64,000 bases of DNA from Bacillus mojavensis RO-H-1 = KCTC 3706 (GTDB lineage: Bacteria; Bacillota; Bacilli; Bacillales; Bacillaceae). The stretch is from contig NZ_JH600279.1 of the NCBI RefSeq assembly GCF_000245335.1, positions 682,001 to 746,000 on the forward strand, given 5' to 3'. Positions 8,450-17,805 of this stretch are shown one piece after another. A program made the position numbers and the translations under genes. The notes beneath the pieces are model-generated. The model was not told the DNA's origin. It was given only the letters and a program-made list of their open reading frames with translations, and did not search any database. Positions within the stretch are counted from its first letter, which is position 1. Each line of letters begins with the position of its first letter.

Positions 8450-10120
8450 TTACATTTTTTCAGGAGCCGATACGCCGATTAATTGAAGCGCGTTGTTCAG
8501 CGTGATTTGCGTTGCTTTCATTAAAGCTAAACGCGCACGGCTTTTCTCTTCGTTTTCAGGGTCGATGACTTTCTCCGCATTATAGAAGCTGTGCAGAGCT
8601 GAAGCCAAGTCATAAATATAATTCGTCACACGGTGCGGAATTCGTTTTTCCGCCGCTTCCGCCACTGCCTCTGGGAAGCCGCCAATTGTTTTCAGCAGAT
8701 CATATTCTTTTTCTGATTGAATAGGGCTGAAATCTAGATCCGCCGCCGGTGTGAGTCCTTGTTCTTCCCCTTGGCGAAGCATGCTGCAAATGCGGGCATG
8801 TGCGTATTGCGCATAATACACAGGGTTTTCGTTAGATGTTGATACAGCAAGATCCAAGTCAAAATCCATATGCGTGTCAGCGCTGCGCATCGCGAAGAAA
8901 TAACGCACGGCATCCAAGCCGACTTCGTCAATCAGGTCGCGCATCGTTACCGCTTTCCCCGTCCGTTTGCTCATTTTCATTTTCTCACCGTTTTTGTAAA
9001 GGTGCACGAGCTGAATGATTTCTACTTCCAACGTTCCTTTTTCATAGCCAAGCGCTTCAATTGCCGCTTTCATACGCGGGATGTAGCCGTGATGGTCGGC
9101 GCCCCATACGTTGACCAGCTTATCAAAGCCGCGGTCAAGCTTATCCTTATGGTACGCGATATCAGGAAGCAGGTATGTGTATGTGCCGTCCTTTTTGATC
9201 AGTACGCGGTCTTTGTCATCACCGAACGTTGTGGAACGGAACCAAGTCGCGCCGTCTTCCTCATAGACATGGCCTTTTTCACGGAGCGCTTCAAGCGCCT
9301 TGTCGATTTTTCCATTTTGGTACAGTGAAGTTTCTGAATACCACACATCAAACGGCACACGGAAATTTTCCAAGTCCTTGCGAAGCTTTTCCAGCTCGTA
9401 TTTCAGGCCGTATTCACGGAAAAACGCAAGGCGTTCACTTTCCTCTTCGTTAACGAAACGATCACCGTATTCCTCAGCGAGACGCTTTCCGATTGAAATG
9501 ATATCCTCGCCGCGATAGCCGTCCTCCGGCATCGGTTTTTCCAATCCGAGCGCTTCAAAGTAACGGACTTCCACAGAAAGCGCCAGGTTATTAATCTGGT
9601 TTCCGGCATCGTTAATGTAATATTCGCGGCTCACATCATAACCCGCTTTTGCAAGCACATTGCACAAGGAATCGCCGACAGCCGCACCGCGCGCGTGGCC
9701 TAAGTGAAGGTCGCCCGTCGGATTTGCAGATACGAATTCCACTTGAACGCGTTCACCGTTTCCGATGTTTGTTTCTCCATACGCGTCTCCCGCTTCCAGT
9801 ACAGATGGGATCAGCTTCGTTAAATATTGATTGTCCATATAGAAATTAATAAAACCAGGACCGGCGATATCAAGCTTTTCAATAGAAGCCTTTCCTTTAT
9901 CAAAAGAAGTGACAATCTCCTCAGCGATTTGGCGCGGCGCTTTTTTTGCGATTCTCGCCAGCTGCATCGCCATATTTGTTGAATAATCGCCGTGTGTTTT
10001 ATCCTTCGGTGTTTCTAAAACGACGTTAGGAATCTGGCTTTCTTCAGCCAGTCCCGCTTTCAGAACGGCTGCTTTAATTTCCTCTTTCAGCACGTCCTTC
10101 ATTTGTTCCGCAATGTTCAT
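8450..10120 (-). CDS. argS: Arginyl-tRNA synthetase
   Basis: Class I aminoacyl-tRNA synthetase that charges tRNA-Arg with arginine in the cytoplasm. The 556 residues are the usual Bacillus length. An N-terminal Add-1 domain (about 1-110) is followed by the HIGH-type signature [13 protein letters not shown] near residue 131, the KMSK signature KMKMSKRTG near residue 380, and an alpha-helical anticodon-binding domain at the C-terminus. The ATG overlaps the ywiB stop by four bases (ATGA), so the two genes are translationally coupled. Confidence 0.98.
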   Translation of the reverse strand: MNIAEQMKDVLKEEIKAAVLKAGLAEESQIPNVVLETPKDKTHGDYSTNMAMQLARIAKKAPRQIAEEIVTSFDKGKASIEKLDIAGPGFINFYMDNQYLTKLIPSVLEAGDAYGETNIGNGERVQVEFVSANPTGDLHLGHARGAAVGDSLCNVLAKAGYDVSREYYINDAGNQINNLALSVEVRYFEALGLEKPMPEDGYRGEDIISIGKRLAEEYGDRFVNEEESERLAFFREYGLKYELEKLRKDLENFRVPFDVWYSETSLYQNGKIDKALEALREKGHVYEEDGATWFRSTTFGDDKDRVLIKKDGTYTYLLPDIAYHKDKLDRGFDKLVNVWGADHHGYIPRMKAAIEALGYEKGTLEVEIIQLVHLYKNGEKMKMSKRTGKAVTMRDLIDEVGLDAVRYFFAMRSADTHMDFDLDLAVSTSNENPVYYAQYAHARICSMLRQGEEQGLTPAADLDFSPIQSEKEYDLLKTIGGFPEAVAEAAEKRIPHRVTNYIYDLASALHSFYNAEKVIDPENEEKSRARLALMKATQITLNNALQLIGVSAPEKM

Positions 10121-10545
10121 GCGTGAGTTCCTCCCTCATACGTAATCGTCATATTATGTAAATGCTGCTGCTCGTCTCCGACATGCATATCATATGCGAT
10201 ACTGATACGGCCTTTTTCTTCGCCGAGATCAGATTGAATTGATTTTGTGCTCGTTTTCAGCTCAAGCTCACCAAACGACATTTTATATTTGGCGATTGTG
10301 GAAGCTCCAGTTACAAAACGCTGGTTCATTTTGACAGCGCCTGATCTCATGACAAGCACTTCGCCTTCGCTTACTTTCACAATCGTTTTCACTTTGCCTA
10401 AGTCGTGTTCTTCATAATAAGATAGATACACTTTATTCTGTTTCACATAGTAAAATCCGGTGGTGCGGAATTCGATCACTTCTTCGTTTCCGTCATCCTC
10501 GACTACAGATTTCACATGGATTGTTATCGGTGTCTCTTGCTTCAT
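10117..10545 (-). CDS. ywiB: YwiB, DUF1934 lipocalin-like protein
   Basis: A 142-residue cytoplasmic protein of the DUF1934/YwiB family, predicted to fold as a small beta-barrel from its alternating strand pattern; biochemical role unknown. No signal peptide is seen. It is the first gene of a two-gene operon with argS, whose start overlaps its stop. The promoter lies about 40-65 bases upstream. Confidence 0.9.
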   Translation of the reverse strand: MKQETPITIHVKSVVEDDGNEEVIEFRTTGFYYVKQNKVYLSYYEEHDLGKVKTIVKVSEGEVLVMRSGAVKMNQRFVTGASTIAKYKMSFGELELKTSTKSIQSDLGEEKGRISIAYDMHVGDEQQHLHNMTITYEGGTHA

Positions 10546-10584
10546 TCTGACACGTCCTTTTCATCTTTCCACTTTGACTTGAAT

Positions 10585-10613
10585 AGTATAATCATTCGGT
10601 TTGTAAACTTCAA
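10585..10613 (-). promoter_or_regulatory. Sigma-A promoter of ywiB-argS
   Basis: TTGAAG at 10608-10613, a 17-base spacer and TATACT at 10585-10590, read on the minus strand about 40 bases upstream of the ywiB ATG. Confidence 0.6.
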
Positions 10614-10776
10614 CTGCTTCTATCTTACCATCATTGCTCATCAGATTTGAAGATAAACCTCAGAAAAAGCAATTCCTTTATAGAAGAGAAAATCATACCA
10701 CTAATTACCTTGAGGAAATATTACATTTTTCCGAATTCTACCGTTTACAATTCACATTTTCTTCAAAATATATGTA

Positions 10777-10805
10777 TTGAATTGGTAATTTGATAGTTTT
10801 AATAT
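10777..10805 (+). promoter_or_regulatory. Sigma-A-type promoter of sboA-albABCDEFG
   Basis: TTGAAT (10777-10782), 17-base spacer and TAATAT (10800-10805), about 50 bases before the sboA ATG. The 300-base interval 10546-10856 is very AT-rich. In B. subtilis this promoter is repressed by AbrB and Rok and activated by ResD; AT-rich tracts fit but individual sites are not distinguishable by eye. Confidence 0.6.
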
Positions 10806-10856
10806 AAAAGTACATCAAAGATCTGCTAGAAAAACAAAAAAAGGGAGGATTCAATT

Positions 10857-10988
10857 ATGAAAAAAGCTGTCATTGTAGAAAACAAAGGTTGTGCAACATG
10901 CTCAATCGGAGCCGCTTGTTTAGTGGACGGCCCTATCCCTGATTTTGAAATTGCCGGTGCAACAGGTCTATTCGGTCTCTGGGGATAA
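10857..10988 (+). CDS. sboA: Subtilosin A precursor (sactipeptide bacteriocin)
   Basis: Encodes a 43-residue precursor: an 8-residue leader (MKKAVIVE) and a 35-residue core that becomes the head-to-tail cyclic bacteriocin subtilosin A. The core begins NKGCATCSIG and ends TGLFGLWG. All residues of the three thioether cross-links known for subtilosin A are present: Cys4-Phe31, Cys7-Thr28 and Cys13-Phe22 (core numbering). Core residue 6 is Thr, the wild-type form rather than the hemolytic Ile variant. The ATG follows AAGGGAGGATTCAATT. It is first in the sbo-alb operon, separated from albA by a hairpin that should leave sboA mRNA in excess. Confidence 0.98.
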   Translation: MKKAVIVENKGCATCSIGAACLVDGPIPDFEIAGATGLFGLWG

Positions 10989-10998
10989 GGTTCTCCGG

Positions 10999-11032
10999 AA
11001 AAGGGCATAGTAATTTACTATGCCCTTTTTAA
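10999..11032 (+). terminator. Intercistronic hairpin between sboA and albA
   Basis: Perfect stem AAAAGGGCATAGTA / TACTATGCCCTTTT with a 3-base loop (ATT), ending in a T-run, 10 bases after the sboA stop. No separate promoter is obvious before albA, so it probably acts as a partial terminator and 3' stabiliser that raises precursor over enzyme expression. Confidence 0.85.
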
Positions 11033-11122
11033 CTAAAATACAAAATTTAACTAAAATCTACATCTTGGTTATACATACACAATGATTTTTACATTTGAAT
11101 CATATGTATAGGGGATGGTATT

Positions 11123-12469
11123 TTGTTTATAGAGCAGATGTTTCCATTTATTAATGAAAGTGTAAGAGTCCACCAGTTGCCTGAGGGCGGTGTGCTGGAA
11201 ATTGACTACTTGCGTGATAACGTCTCGATCTCTGATTTTGAATACTTAGATCTCAACAAAACGGCTTACGAGCTTTGTATGCTGATGGACGGTCAAAAAA
11301 CGGCTGAACAGATTTTAGAAGAGCAATGCGCAAAGTATGATGAGTCGCCGGAAGACCATAAGGACTGGTACTATGACATGCTCAGCATGCTTTTGAACAA
11401 GCAGGTCATTCAGCTTGAAAACCGGGCACGCTTTCACAAAATCGCCACCAGCGGAAGCAATGAATTTCCAATGCCGCTGCATGCCACATTTGAGCTGACA
11501 CACCGCTGCAATTTAAAGTGCGCTCACTGCTATTTAGAAAGCTCGCCGGAAGCGCTCGGCACCGTACCCATTGATCAATTTAAGAAAACAGCTGATATGC
11601 TGTATGACAACGGCGTTTTAACGTGTGAAATCACAGGCGGCGAAATTTTCGTTCATCCGAACGCCAATGAAATTCTTGAATATGTGTTAAAGAAATTCAA
11701 AAAGGTCGCCGTCTTAACCAACGGAACGCTGATGCGAAAAGAAAGCCTGGAGATGTTAAAAGCCTATAAGCAAAAAATTATCGTTGGCATATCACTGGAT
11801 AGCGTACAGTCCGACGTGCATGATTCATTTAGAGGGAGAAAAGGCTCTTTTGCCCAAACCTGTAAAACGATAAAATTGTTGAGTGATCATGGTATTTTTG
11901 TCAGAGTCGCCATGTCGGTTTTCGAAAAAAACATGTGGGAGATCCACGACATGGCCCAAAAGGTGCGCGATCTCGGTGCGAAAGCGTTCTCTTACAATTG
12001 GGTTGATGATTTCGGAAGAGGCAGAGATATTGTCCATCCGACGAAAGATGCCGAACAGCACCGCAAATTTATGGAGTATGAGCAAAATGTCATTGATGAA
12101 TTTAAAGATTTGATCCCGATCATTCCGTATGAAAGAAAACGCGCGGCGAACTGCGGCGCCGGCTGGAAATCGATTGTGATCAGCCCGTTCGGAGAAGTAC
12201 GCCCGTGCGCGCTCTTCCCGAAGGAATTTTCATTGGGAAATATATTTCATGATTCATATGAAAGCATCTTTGACTCCCCTCTTGTCCATAAACTGTGGAA
12301 AGCGCAGGCACCGCGGTTCAGCGAGCATTGCATGAAAGACAAATGCCCGTTCAGCGGCTATTGCGGAGGCTGTTACTTAAAAGGGCTGAACTCCAACAAA
12401 TACCACAGAAAAAACATCTGCTCCTGGGCCAAAAATGAACAATTAGAAGATGTGGTCCAGCTTATTTAG
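11123..12469 (+). CDS. albA: AlbA, radical SAM subtilosin maturase
   Basis: Radical S-adenosylmethionine enzyme that makes the sulfur-to-alpha-carbon thioether bonds of subtilosin A. The 448-residue protein has an N-terminal peptide-recognition (PqqD-like) region (about 1-110). The radical SAM motif THRCNLKCAHC holds Cys129, Cys133 and Cys136. A C-terminal SPASM region is rich in cysteines (CALFP, CMKDKCPFSGYCGGC, ICSW) for auxiliary [4Fe-4S] clusters. The start is a TTG preceded by GGGGATGG. It begins the processing part of the operon. Confidence 0.97.
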   Translation: MFIEQMFPFINESVRVHQLPEGGVLEIDYLRDNVSISDFEYLDLNKTAYELCMLMDGQKTAEQILEEQCAKYDESPEDHKDWYYDMLSMLLNKQVIQLENRARFHKIATSGSNEFPMPLHATFELTHRCNLKCAHCYLESSPEALGTVPIDQFKKTADMLYDNGVLTCEITGGEIFVHPNANEILEYVLKKFKKVAVLTNGTLMRKESLEMLKAYKQKIIVGISLDSVQSDVHDSFRGRKGSFAQTCKTIKLLSDHGIFVRVAMSVFEKNMWEIHDMAQKVRDLGAKAFSYNWVDDFGRGRDIVHPTKDAEQHRKFMEYEQNVIDEFKDLIPIIPYERKRAANCGAGWKSIVISPFGEVRPCALFPKEFSLGNIFHDSYESIFDSPLVHKLWKAQAPRFSEHCMKDKCPFSGYCGGCYLKGLNSNKYHRKNICSWAKNEQLEDVVQLI

Positions 12470-12481
12470 GAGGGAAACAAT

Positions 12482-12643
12482 TTGTCACCAGCACAAAGAA
12501 AAATTCTACTGTATATCCTTTCAATTATTTTTGTCATCGGCGCGGTCGTCTACTTCGTAAAAAGCGATTATGTGTTTACGCTGATTTCTATCGCCATCGC
12601 CATTATTTTCGGTATGCGCGCGCGGAAGGCTGACTCGCGATGA
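12482..12643 (+). CDS. albB: AlbB, small membrane protein of the subtilosin cluster
   Basis: A 53-residue protein with two hydrophobic segments (about 9-25 and 31-44) and a basic C-terminus (MRARKADSR); it starts at a TTG preceded by TAGGAGGGAAACAAT. The stop overlaps the ATG of albC (ATGA), so translation is coupled. In B. subtilis albB contributes to subtilosin immunity together with albC and albD. The exact role is not known. Confidence 0.9.
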   Translation: MSPAQRKILLYILSIIFVIGAVVYFVKSDYVFTLISIAIAIIFGMRARKADSR

Positions 12644-13359
12644 GCATTTTGGATATACACGATGTATCCGTATGGTACGAGCAAGACAACGTCATCTTAG
12701 AAAACGTAGATTTACATTTAGAAAAAGGCGCCGTTTACGGACTGCTCGGGGTAAACGGCGCCGGAAAAACAACGCTGATCAATACGCTGACTGGGGTTAA
12801 CCGCAATTTCAGCGGACACTTTACGCTGTGCGGCATTGAAGCGAATGCCGGCATGCCGCAGAAAACATCAGATGAGCTGAAGATCCGCCGCTACTTCGCT
12901 GCAGATTATCCGCTTCTTTTTACAGAAATTACGGCGAAGGACTATGTTTCTTTCGTTCATTCTCTGTATCAGAAAGATTTCTCAGAGCAGCAGTTTAACA
13001 GTTTGGCAGAGGAATTTCACTTTTCCCAATACACAAACCGGAGAATTTCCGAGCTGTCCCTCGGCAACAGGCAAAAGGTTGTGTTGATGACTGGGCTATT
13101 GCTCGGGGCTCCCCTGTTTATTTTGGATGAGCCGCTTGTCGGCTTGGATGTGGAGTCAATAGAGGTCTTCTATCAGAAAATGAAAGAGTATTGCAAGGCA
13201 GGCGGAACGATTTTGTTTTCTTCCCATCTGCTCGATGTGGTGCAGAGATTTTGTGATTATGCGGCCATCCTTCATCACAAACAGATCCGGAAGGTCATTC
13301 CGATTGGAGAGGAGACCGATCTTCGGCGTGAATTTTTTGAGGTGATCGGCCATGAATAA
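12640..13359 (+). CDS. albC: AlbC, ABC transporter ATP-binding protein
   Basis: A 239-residue ATPase subunit of a presumed subtilosin export/immunity ABC transporter. Visible motifs are the Walker A GVNGAGKTTL near residue 40, the ABC signature LSLGNRQKV near residue 138, Walker B LFILDEPLVGLD near 157, and an H-loop (SSHLLD) near 195. Overlaps albB upstream by four bases and albD downstream by eight bases. The likely membrane partner is AlbD. Confidence 0.95.
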   Translation: MSILDIHDVSVWYEQDNVILENVDLHLEKGAVYGLLGVNGAGKTTLINTLTGVNRNFSGHFTLCGIEANAGMPQKTSDELKIRRYFAADYPLLFTEITAKDYVSFVHSLYQKDFSEQQFNSLAEEFHFSQYTNRRISELSLGNRQKVVLMTGLLLGAPLFILDEPLVGLDVESIEVFYQKMKEYCKAGGTILFSSHLLDVVQRFCDYAAILHHKQIRKVIPIGEETDLRREFFEVIGHE

Positions 13360-14665
13360 CCTGTTTCCGATTCTGTCATTGCTGTTCAAGCAGCTTTACG
13401 GCCGCCAAGGAAAAAAAGACGCCATTCGTATCACCGCAGGGCTTGCCGTTCTGGCCTTGTTTGAAATCGGGCTGATCCGCCAGGCAGGCATTGATGAATC
13501 AACTTTAGGAAAAACATACATCACACTCGCGCTTCTGTTTATGAATGCGTACATGGTATTTCTCTCTGTTGCATCCCAATGGAAGGAATCTTACATGAAG
13601 CTGAGCTGTCTGTTGCCGATCTCTTCCCGGAGCTTCTGGCTCGCTCAGAGTGTGGTTTTGTTTGTTGATACTTGCTTGAGAAGGACGCTCTTCTTTTTCA
13701 TCTTACCGCTGTCCTTATTCGGAAACGGAACGCTGTCAGGAGCACAAACCCTGTATTGGCTCGGCAGATTTTCGTTTTTTACTGTCTATTCAATTATTTT
13801 CGGCGTTCTGTTAAGCAATCTTTTTGTCAAAAAAAGGAGAACGGCACTCCTGCTGCATGCGGCGGTATTCACCTGCGTGTGCTTCAGTGCGGCTTTGATG
13901 CCTGCCGTGACGATCCCGCTATGTACGATTCACATGCTCTGGGCTATTGCGATTGACTTCCCTTCATTTTTGCAGGCGCCTCAGCAGCAGAGCAAGATGC
14001 ATTCTTTTATGCGGACATCAGAATTTTCGTTTTATAAAAGAGAATGGAACCGGTTTATTTCCTCTAAAGCGATGCTGTTAAATTATATTGTGATGGGGGC
14101 ATTCAGCGGCTTCTTTTCGTTTCAGATGATGAACACCGGCATTGCCGATCAGCATGTCGTCTATATCGTGATTAGCGCTCTCCTGCTGATCTGCTCACCG
14201 ATTGCTTTATTGTATTCTCTTGAAAAAAATGACCGGATGCTGCTGATCACGCTTCCGATTAAACGCAGAACGATGCTTTGGGCGAAATATCGCTTTTATG
14301 CCGGTTTATTGGCCGGCGGGTTTATTTTGATTGCCATGATAATGGGCTTGATCAGCGGCCGGCCGATTTCACTTTTGACTTTTTTGCAGTGTATGGAATT
14401 GCTGCTGGCGGGGGCTTATATTCGGTTAATTTCAGATGAAAAAAAGCCGTCCTTCAGCTGGCAGACGGAGCAGCAGCTCTGGAGCGGTTTCTCTAAATAC
14501 CGTTCCTATGTATTTTGTATTCCTCTTTTTTTAGCAACTTTAACAGGCACTGTTATTTCCTTGGCAGTCATTCCGATTGCCGGGCTGATCATTGTCTATT
14601 TACTGCAAAAACAGGATGGTGGTTTCTTTGATACAAGCGGAAAAAGAGAACGGCTTGGAAGTTAA
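13352..14665 (+). CDS. albD: AlbD, polytopic membrane protein of subtilosin export/immunity
   Basis: A 437-residue integral membrane protein with about ten to twelve hydrophobic segments. It is presumed to be the permease partner of AlbC in subtilosin transport and self-protection. No ATP-binding or catalytic motif is visible. The start overlaps the albC stop and its 3' end contains the start of albE. Assignment rests on position and length. Confidence 0.9.
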   Translation: MNNLFPILSLLFKQLYGRQGKKDAIRITAGLAVLALFEIGLIRQAGIDESTLGKTYITLALLFMNAYMVFLSVASQWKESYMKLSCLLPISSRSFWLAQSVVLFVDTCLRRTLFFFILPLSLFGNGTLSGAQTLYWLGRFSFFTVYSIIFGVLLSNLFVKKRRTALLLHAAVFTCVCFSAALMPAVTIPLCTIHMLWAIAIDFPSFLQAPQQQSKMHSFMRTSEFSFYKREWNRFISSKAMLLNYIVMGAFSGFFSFQMMNTGIADQHVVYIVISALLLICSPIALLYSLEKNDRMLLITLPIKRRTMLWAKYRFYAGLLAGGFILIAMIMGLISGRPISLLTFLQCMELLLAGAYIRLISDEKKPSFSWQTEQQLWSGFSKYRSYVFCIPLFLATLTGTVISLAVIPIAGLIIVYLLQKQDGGFFDTSGKRERLGS

Positions 14666-15818
14666 CCTGCTGACGACTGATCAATTTTCAACCATCTCGA
14701 TCGCCGCGAGCTTTCTGAAGCCGATCGAAAGCGCGGCGAAACCAGAGGAGGAAGCAATCTATTTTTACGGCGCGGCTGCACACCAGAAGCAAAATATCAT
14801 CGACACCTTCGGCTATGCCGCCGGCCGCCGCTTCATGTATTCAGCAAATCTCTTTTTTGACCAGCAGCTGAAAACGTACGGGACCCGCATGATTCACCCG
14901 TTATATGATGAGGGGTTTCAAACAGATACTCTTCTGAACACTTTTGTTGACATGTCCTCTTTTCCGGCTTCTCTTTCTGCCAGCGCAGCGGAAAAGGCAA
15001 AAGCCGAACTGCTGCTGAAAATGGAAAAGAAATTCGCTGACCCATTCTCCTATTCAGCAGCCCGTCTGGCGGAGGAAGCCTTTGGAAACTCGATGTACGG
15101 CACTGCTATGTTTGGCCGAAAAGAAAAGCTAATGGCTGTGCATCCTAAACGTTTTCTGGATGCGTCGGAATTTATCGCTGATTTATTTTCTCAGCAGAAA
15201 CAGCTGAACATATTAGGAAATATACAGTCATGTGATGTTCAGGGACATGCCTCAAAGGCGTCCGCCGTGTCTGCTGTAAGAAAACCTGTGAATCAGCATA
15301 TTTTTGAAACAGAGACACGCAGTACAGCGGGACCGTCCGTTATGACACTTGGCTTTGACTGCGGGGACATGAAAGATGTCCGCGATTATTTAGCCATCCA
15401 GCTGATAGACGGATTGCTCGGCAAGTACGGCCATTCCGCTTTATTTCGGCATTTTCGCGAAAAAGATTTGGCTGTTTACCATGTAATCACCCGCTATGAC
15501 ATCATGAGCAATATGCTGCTTGTTTCCGTATGCACCGACCAGATTTATGAAAACGAGATTCCTCCAAGAATATTGGAAGCTGTATCAGGTTTTTACACGG
15601 ATGGACCCGAATTATACAAGGCAAAGCAATTTTTAATCAATGAAATCCTGCTGCAATTTGATTCTCCTGAAGGGCTCTTAGCTTATATGGGAATCCTGCG
15701 CCGTTTCTCTTGCAAAAAAGAAGACTTGCTGGACAGCATCTCAGCGGTCACTTGCCGTGATTTGCTGCAATTCACCAAGAAAATTACATATATCGGAGCT
15801 CATGTAGTAAGGGGATGA
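14628..15818 (+). CDS. albE: AlbE, M16-peptidase-like subunit lacking the zinc motif
   Basis: Required for full subtilosin production in B. subtilis. The sequence resembles M16 (insulinase-type) peptidases but has no HxxEH zinc-binding motif, so it is likely a non-catalytic partner of AlbF, as in two-subunit M16B enzymes. A C-terminal segment FREKDLAVYHV resembles the R/Y region of such partners. I chose the TTG at 14628 (396 residues), 8 bases after AGGATGG. An in-frame ATG at 14616 and a TTG at 14592 are alternatives without clear ribosome sites. All starts lie inside the albD frame. It overlaps albF by four bases. Confidence 0.85.
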   Translation: MIQAEKENGLEVNLLTTDQFSTISIAASFLKPIESAAKPEEEAIYFYGAAAHQKQNIIDTFGYAAGRRFMYSANLFFDQQLKTYGTRMIHPLYDEGFQTDTLLNTFVDMSSFPASLSASAAEKAKAELLLKMEKKFADPFSYSAARLAEEAFGNSMYGTAMFGRKEKLMAVHPKRFLDASEFIADLFSQQKQLNILGNIQSCDVQGHASKASAVSAVRKPVNQHIFETETRSTAGPSVMTLGFDCGDMKDVRDYLAIQLIDGLLGKYGHSALFRHFREKDLAVYHVITRYDIMSNMLLVSVCTDQIYENEIPPRILEAVSGFYTDGPELYKAKQFLINEILLQFDSPEGLLAYMGILRRFSCKKEDLLDSISAVTCRDLLQFTKKITYIGAHVVRG

Positions 15819-17101
15819 GAGATATGGAAAAGGAAGCCTTTTTTCAACAGCTGGATGAACGAACCGATATCAGATACGCAGAAAACGGAATGGAAATATT
15901 TAGGTTACAATTTCCCCGCGCTCATTTAAGACTGTGCAATGTCAAAACTGGCTTTGGAAGCCGGGATGTCCGCTTACAATCAGAAACCGGAGGCAGGCTG
16001 CTGCCATATGGCACAGCGCACTTTTTAGAACACCTCCTCTTTTGGCATAACGGCCGGAATCTGTATAGTAATTTTTTTGAACACGGAGCGCTGTTGAATG
16101 CATTCACCACTTACACTGATACAAATTTCATGTTTACCTCATTGCCGGATCGGCTTAGACAAACCATTCCAATCCTGCTTGACGCTTTATGGAACCACTC
16201 GTTTGATGAGCAGATCATTGCTCAGGAAAAAGCCGTGATTACAAGTGAAATAGAAACGGCGCTTCTTAACCACCAGCTTCATTACCATTATCAGCTAATC
16301 CAGATGCTGTCTCCTGCCTCACCAGCCGCAGTCTTCCCCGCGGGCAGAAAAAAAGACATTGAGGCTCTAACGGTCTGTGATCTGCAGGAAGCCTATGCGG
16401 CCGCCTACCAGCCCCATCGGATGACGCTATTTCTGATCGGCGGCACAGAAGACGCGGAAACTCTTTTGCCTTCTCAGCTCAGGCTGGAAAATCGCTCTGG
16501 CAGCCGCTCTGACAGAAAAATCATTCCTGCATGCCCTCCCCTCTCACAAAAAGTCGTAAAGGGTGATGAGGAGCAGCCGGAAGACACTTGGACCGGAATA
16601 CAAATCGGGGCGCTCCCAGGAGAAAACGGACTTTTGACATTGAAGCTGTACTGGGACATTGCCTCTCGCATTCTGTTTCATATGGAATCGCCGTTTTTTC
16701 AAGAGATCCGGCAAACGTACCGCTTGAATATCCAAAGCCTATCAGCGGATGTTCACTTATCAGAGGATGGCGGCTTTTTAATCCTTCACAGTAAAGGGGC
16801 ACATTCTTCCGCATACATCGATGTGGCATCTTACTATATCACGCAGCAGAAAAACCGTACCGAAGCCTGGCTTGAATACGGCAAGGATTCTTTAGTCAAC
16901 GCGATCATCTATGACAGTGATTACGTCCGTAAATGCTTTGAATGGGCGGCAGAGTGTGAACAGTATGATTGCTCGTTTCTCGGCCTTTACCGCACCATTC
17001 AGCAGATGGATTCTCATGATTTCTTGGCTCTCATTGAAGCAATGGTTTCTTCTAACAAAGCAGTCATTCATGTGCCTCAGAAAGAAGTGATGACACAATG
17101 A
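15815..17101 (+). CDS. albF: AlbF, zinc M16 peptidase of subtilosin maturation
   Basis: A 428-residue M16 metallopeptidase, the best candidate to remove the 8-residue SboA leader and support head-to-tail cyclisation. The inverted zinc motif HxxEH is intact (HFLEH, His69-Glu72-His73), with a downstream conserved glutamate in EKAVITSEIETA near residue 145. The ATG overlaps the albE stop (ATGA); an internal ATG three codons later is also possible. The last base pairs overlap albG. Peptidase activity is inferred from the motif and cluster context. Confidence 0.93.
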   Translation: MRDMEKEAFFQQLDERTDIRYAENGMEIFRLQFPRAHLRLCNVKTGFGSRDVRLQSETGGRLLPYGTAHFLEHLLFWHNGRNLYSNFFEHGALLNAFTTYTDTNFMFTSLPDRLRQTIPILLDALWNHSFDEQIIAQEKAVITSEIETALLNHQLHYHYQLIQMLSPASPAAVFPAGRKKDIEALTVCDLQEAYAAAYQPHRMTLFLIGGTEDAETLLPSQLRLENRSGSRSDRKIIPACPPLSQKVVKGDEEQPEDTWTGIQIGALPGENGLLTLKLYWDIASRILFHMESPFFQEIRQTYRLNIQSLSADVHLSEDGGFLILHSKGAHSSAYIDVASYYITQQKNRTEAWLEYGKDSLVNAIIYDSDYVRKCFEWAAECEQYDCSFLGLYRTIQQMDSHDFLALIEAMVSSNKAVIHVPQKEVMTQ

Positions 17102-17799
17102 AAAAAAGCACTGTCTTTACTGTGTTATTGCTGTTTGCGGCTATGGCGGCTTATTCCTTCGGCTGGTTTAACTCAGGCGCCGAAGCCGCAGGCCGATATG
17201 TACAGCTGATTAAAAATGACGCTGCCCGCCTTGGGCTGTTGGCTTGTGCCGCTTCCGTACTAATGCTGCCCGCCTTTCTCTATCTTCACTACGTGACGCA
17301 ATCTGTCAAAAACATGACAGCAGCTTTTCAGAAACTCACACAGTCTCATCAAAGCTGCTGTGACTTTCAGCATCGCAAGCTGTGCAGCCGTTATGCCGGC
17401 GATGTAAAATTGCTGCGCGACAGCTATAGGGGCATCCGACAATCATATGTGATGGCTGCTGTATTATATCAGGTCATCGTTTTCGGCTGCATGTTCGAAA
17501 TCGTTAAAGCCGTTCCCTTCAGCTTTCACACGCCCCCTTCCATTACAATGGGGCTAGCGGTGTTACTAATTCTGTATTTATTGTTTTATATGCGAACGTA
17601 TTTGCTTCAGCTATTCCAGCATGGCAGCCTGTTCAGAAAAGTGCTAGTGGTCGTGCTGACAGGAGCCGGGATATGGTGGATGTTCAGTTTTACTATAAGT
17701 GAACTGCTGTTTCTGATCATCTTAGCTGCCATCCAGCAGATCGGATCTTTTATTTATAAACGATTCTCTTATCGCAGTTCCGCTTCTATCGATCTGTGA
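17098..17799 (+). CDS. albG: AlbG, membrane protein of the subtilosin cluster
   Basis: A 233-residue polytopic membrane protein with hydrophobic segments near residues 5-20, 40-62, 115-135, 145-165 and 180-215. The function is unresolved; it is the last gene of the alb operon and its start overlaps the albF stop. It ends six bases from the convergent ywhL stop with no visible terminator between them. Confidence 0.88.
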   Translation: MKKSTVFTVLLLFAAMAAYSFGWFNSGAEAAGRYVQLIKNDAARLGLLACAASVLMLPAFLYLHYVTQSVKNMTAAFQKLTQSHQSCCDFQHRKLCSRYAGDVKLLRDSYRGIRQSYVMAAVLYQVIVFGCMFEIVKAVPFSFHTPPSITMGLAVLLILYLLFYMRTYLLQLFQHGSLFRKVLVVVLTGAGIWWMFSFTISELLFLIILAAIQQIGSFIYKRFSYRSSASIDL

Positions 17800-17805
17800 A
17801 ATAAG

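Noticed and set aside
10826-11008. 60-residue minus-strand ORF opposite sboA
   Set aside because: Antisense shadow of sboA and its leader; no ribosome site and no recognisable protein.
10945-11010. sboX-like frame overlapping sboA
   Set aside because: Only 21 codons, non-ATG start, no ribosome site; kept as an observation on sboX, not as a gene.
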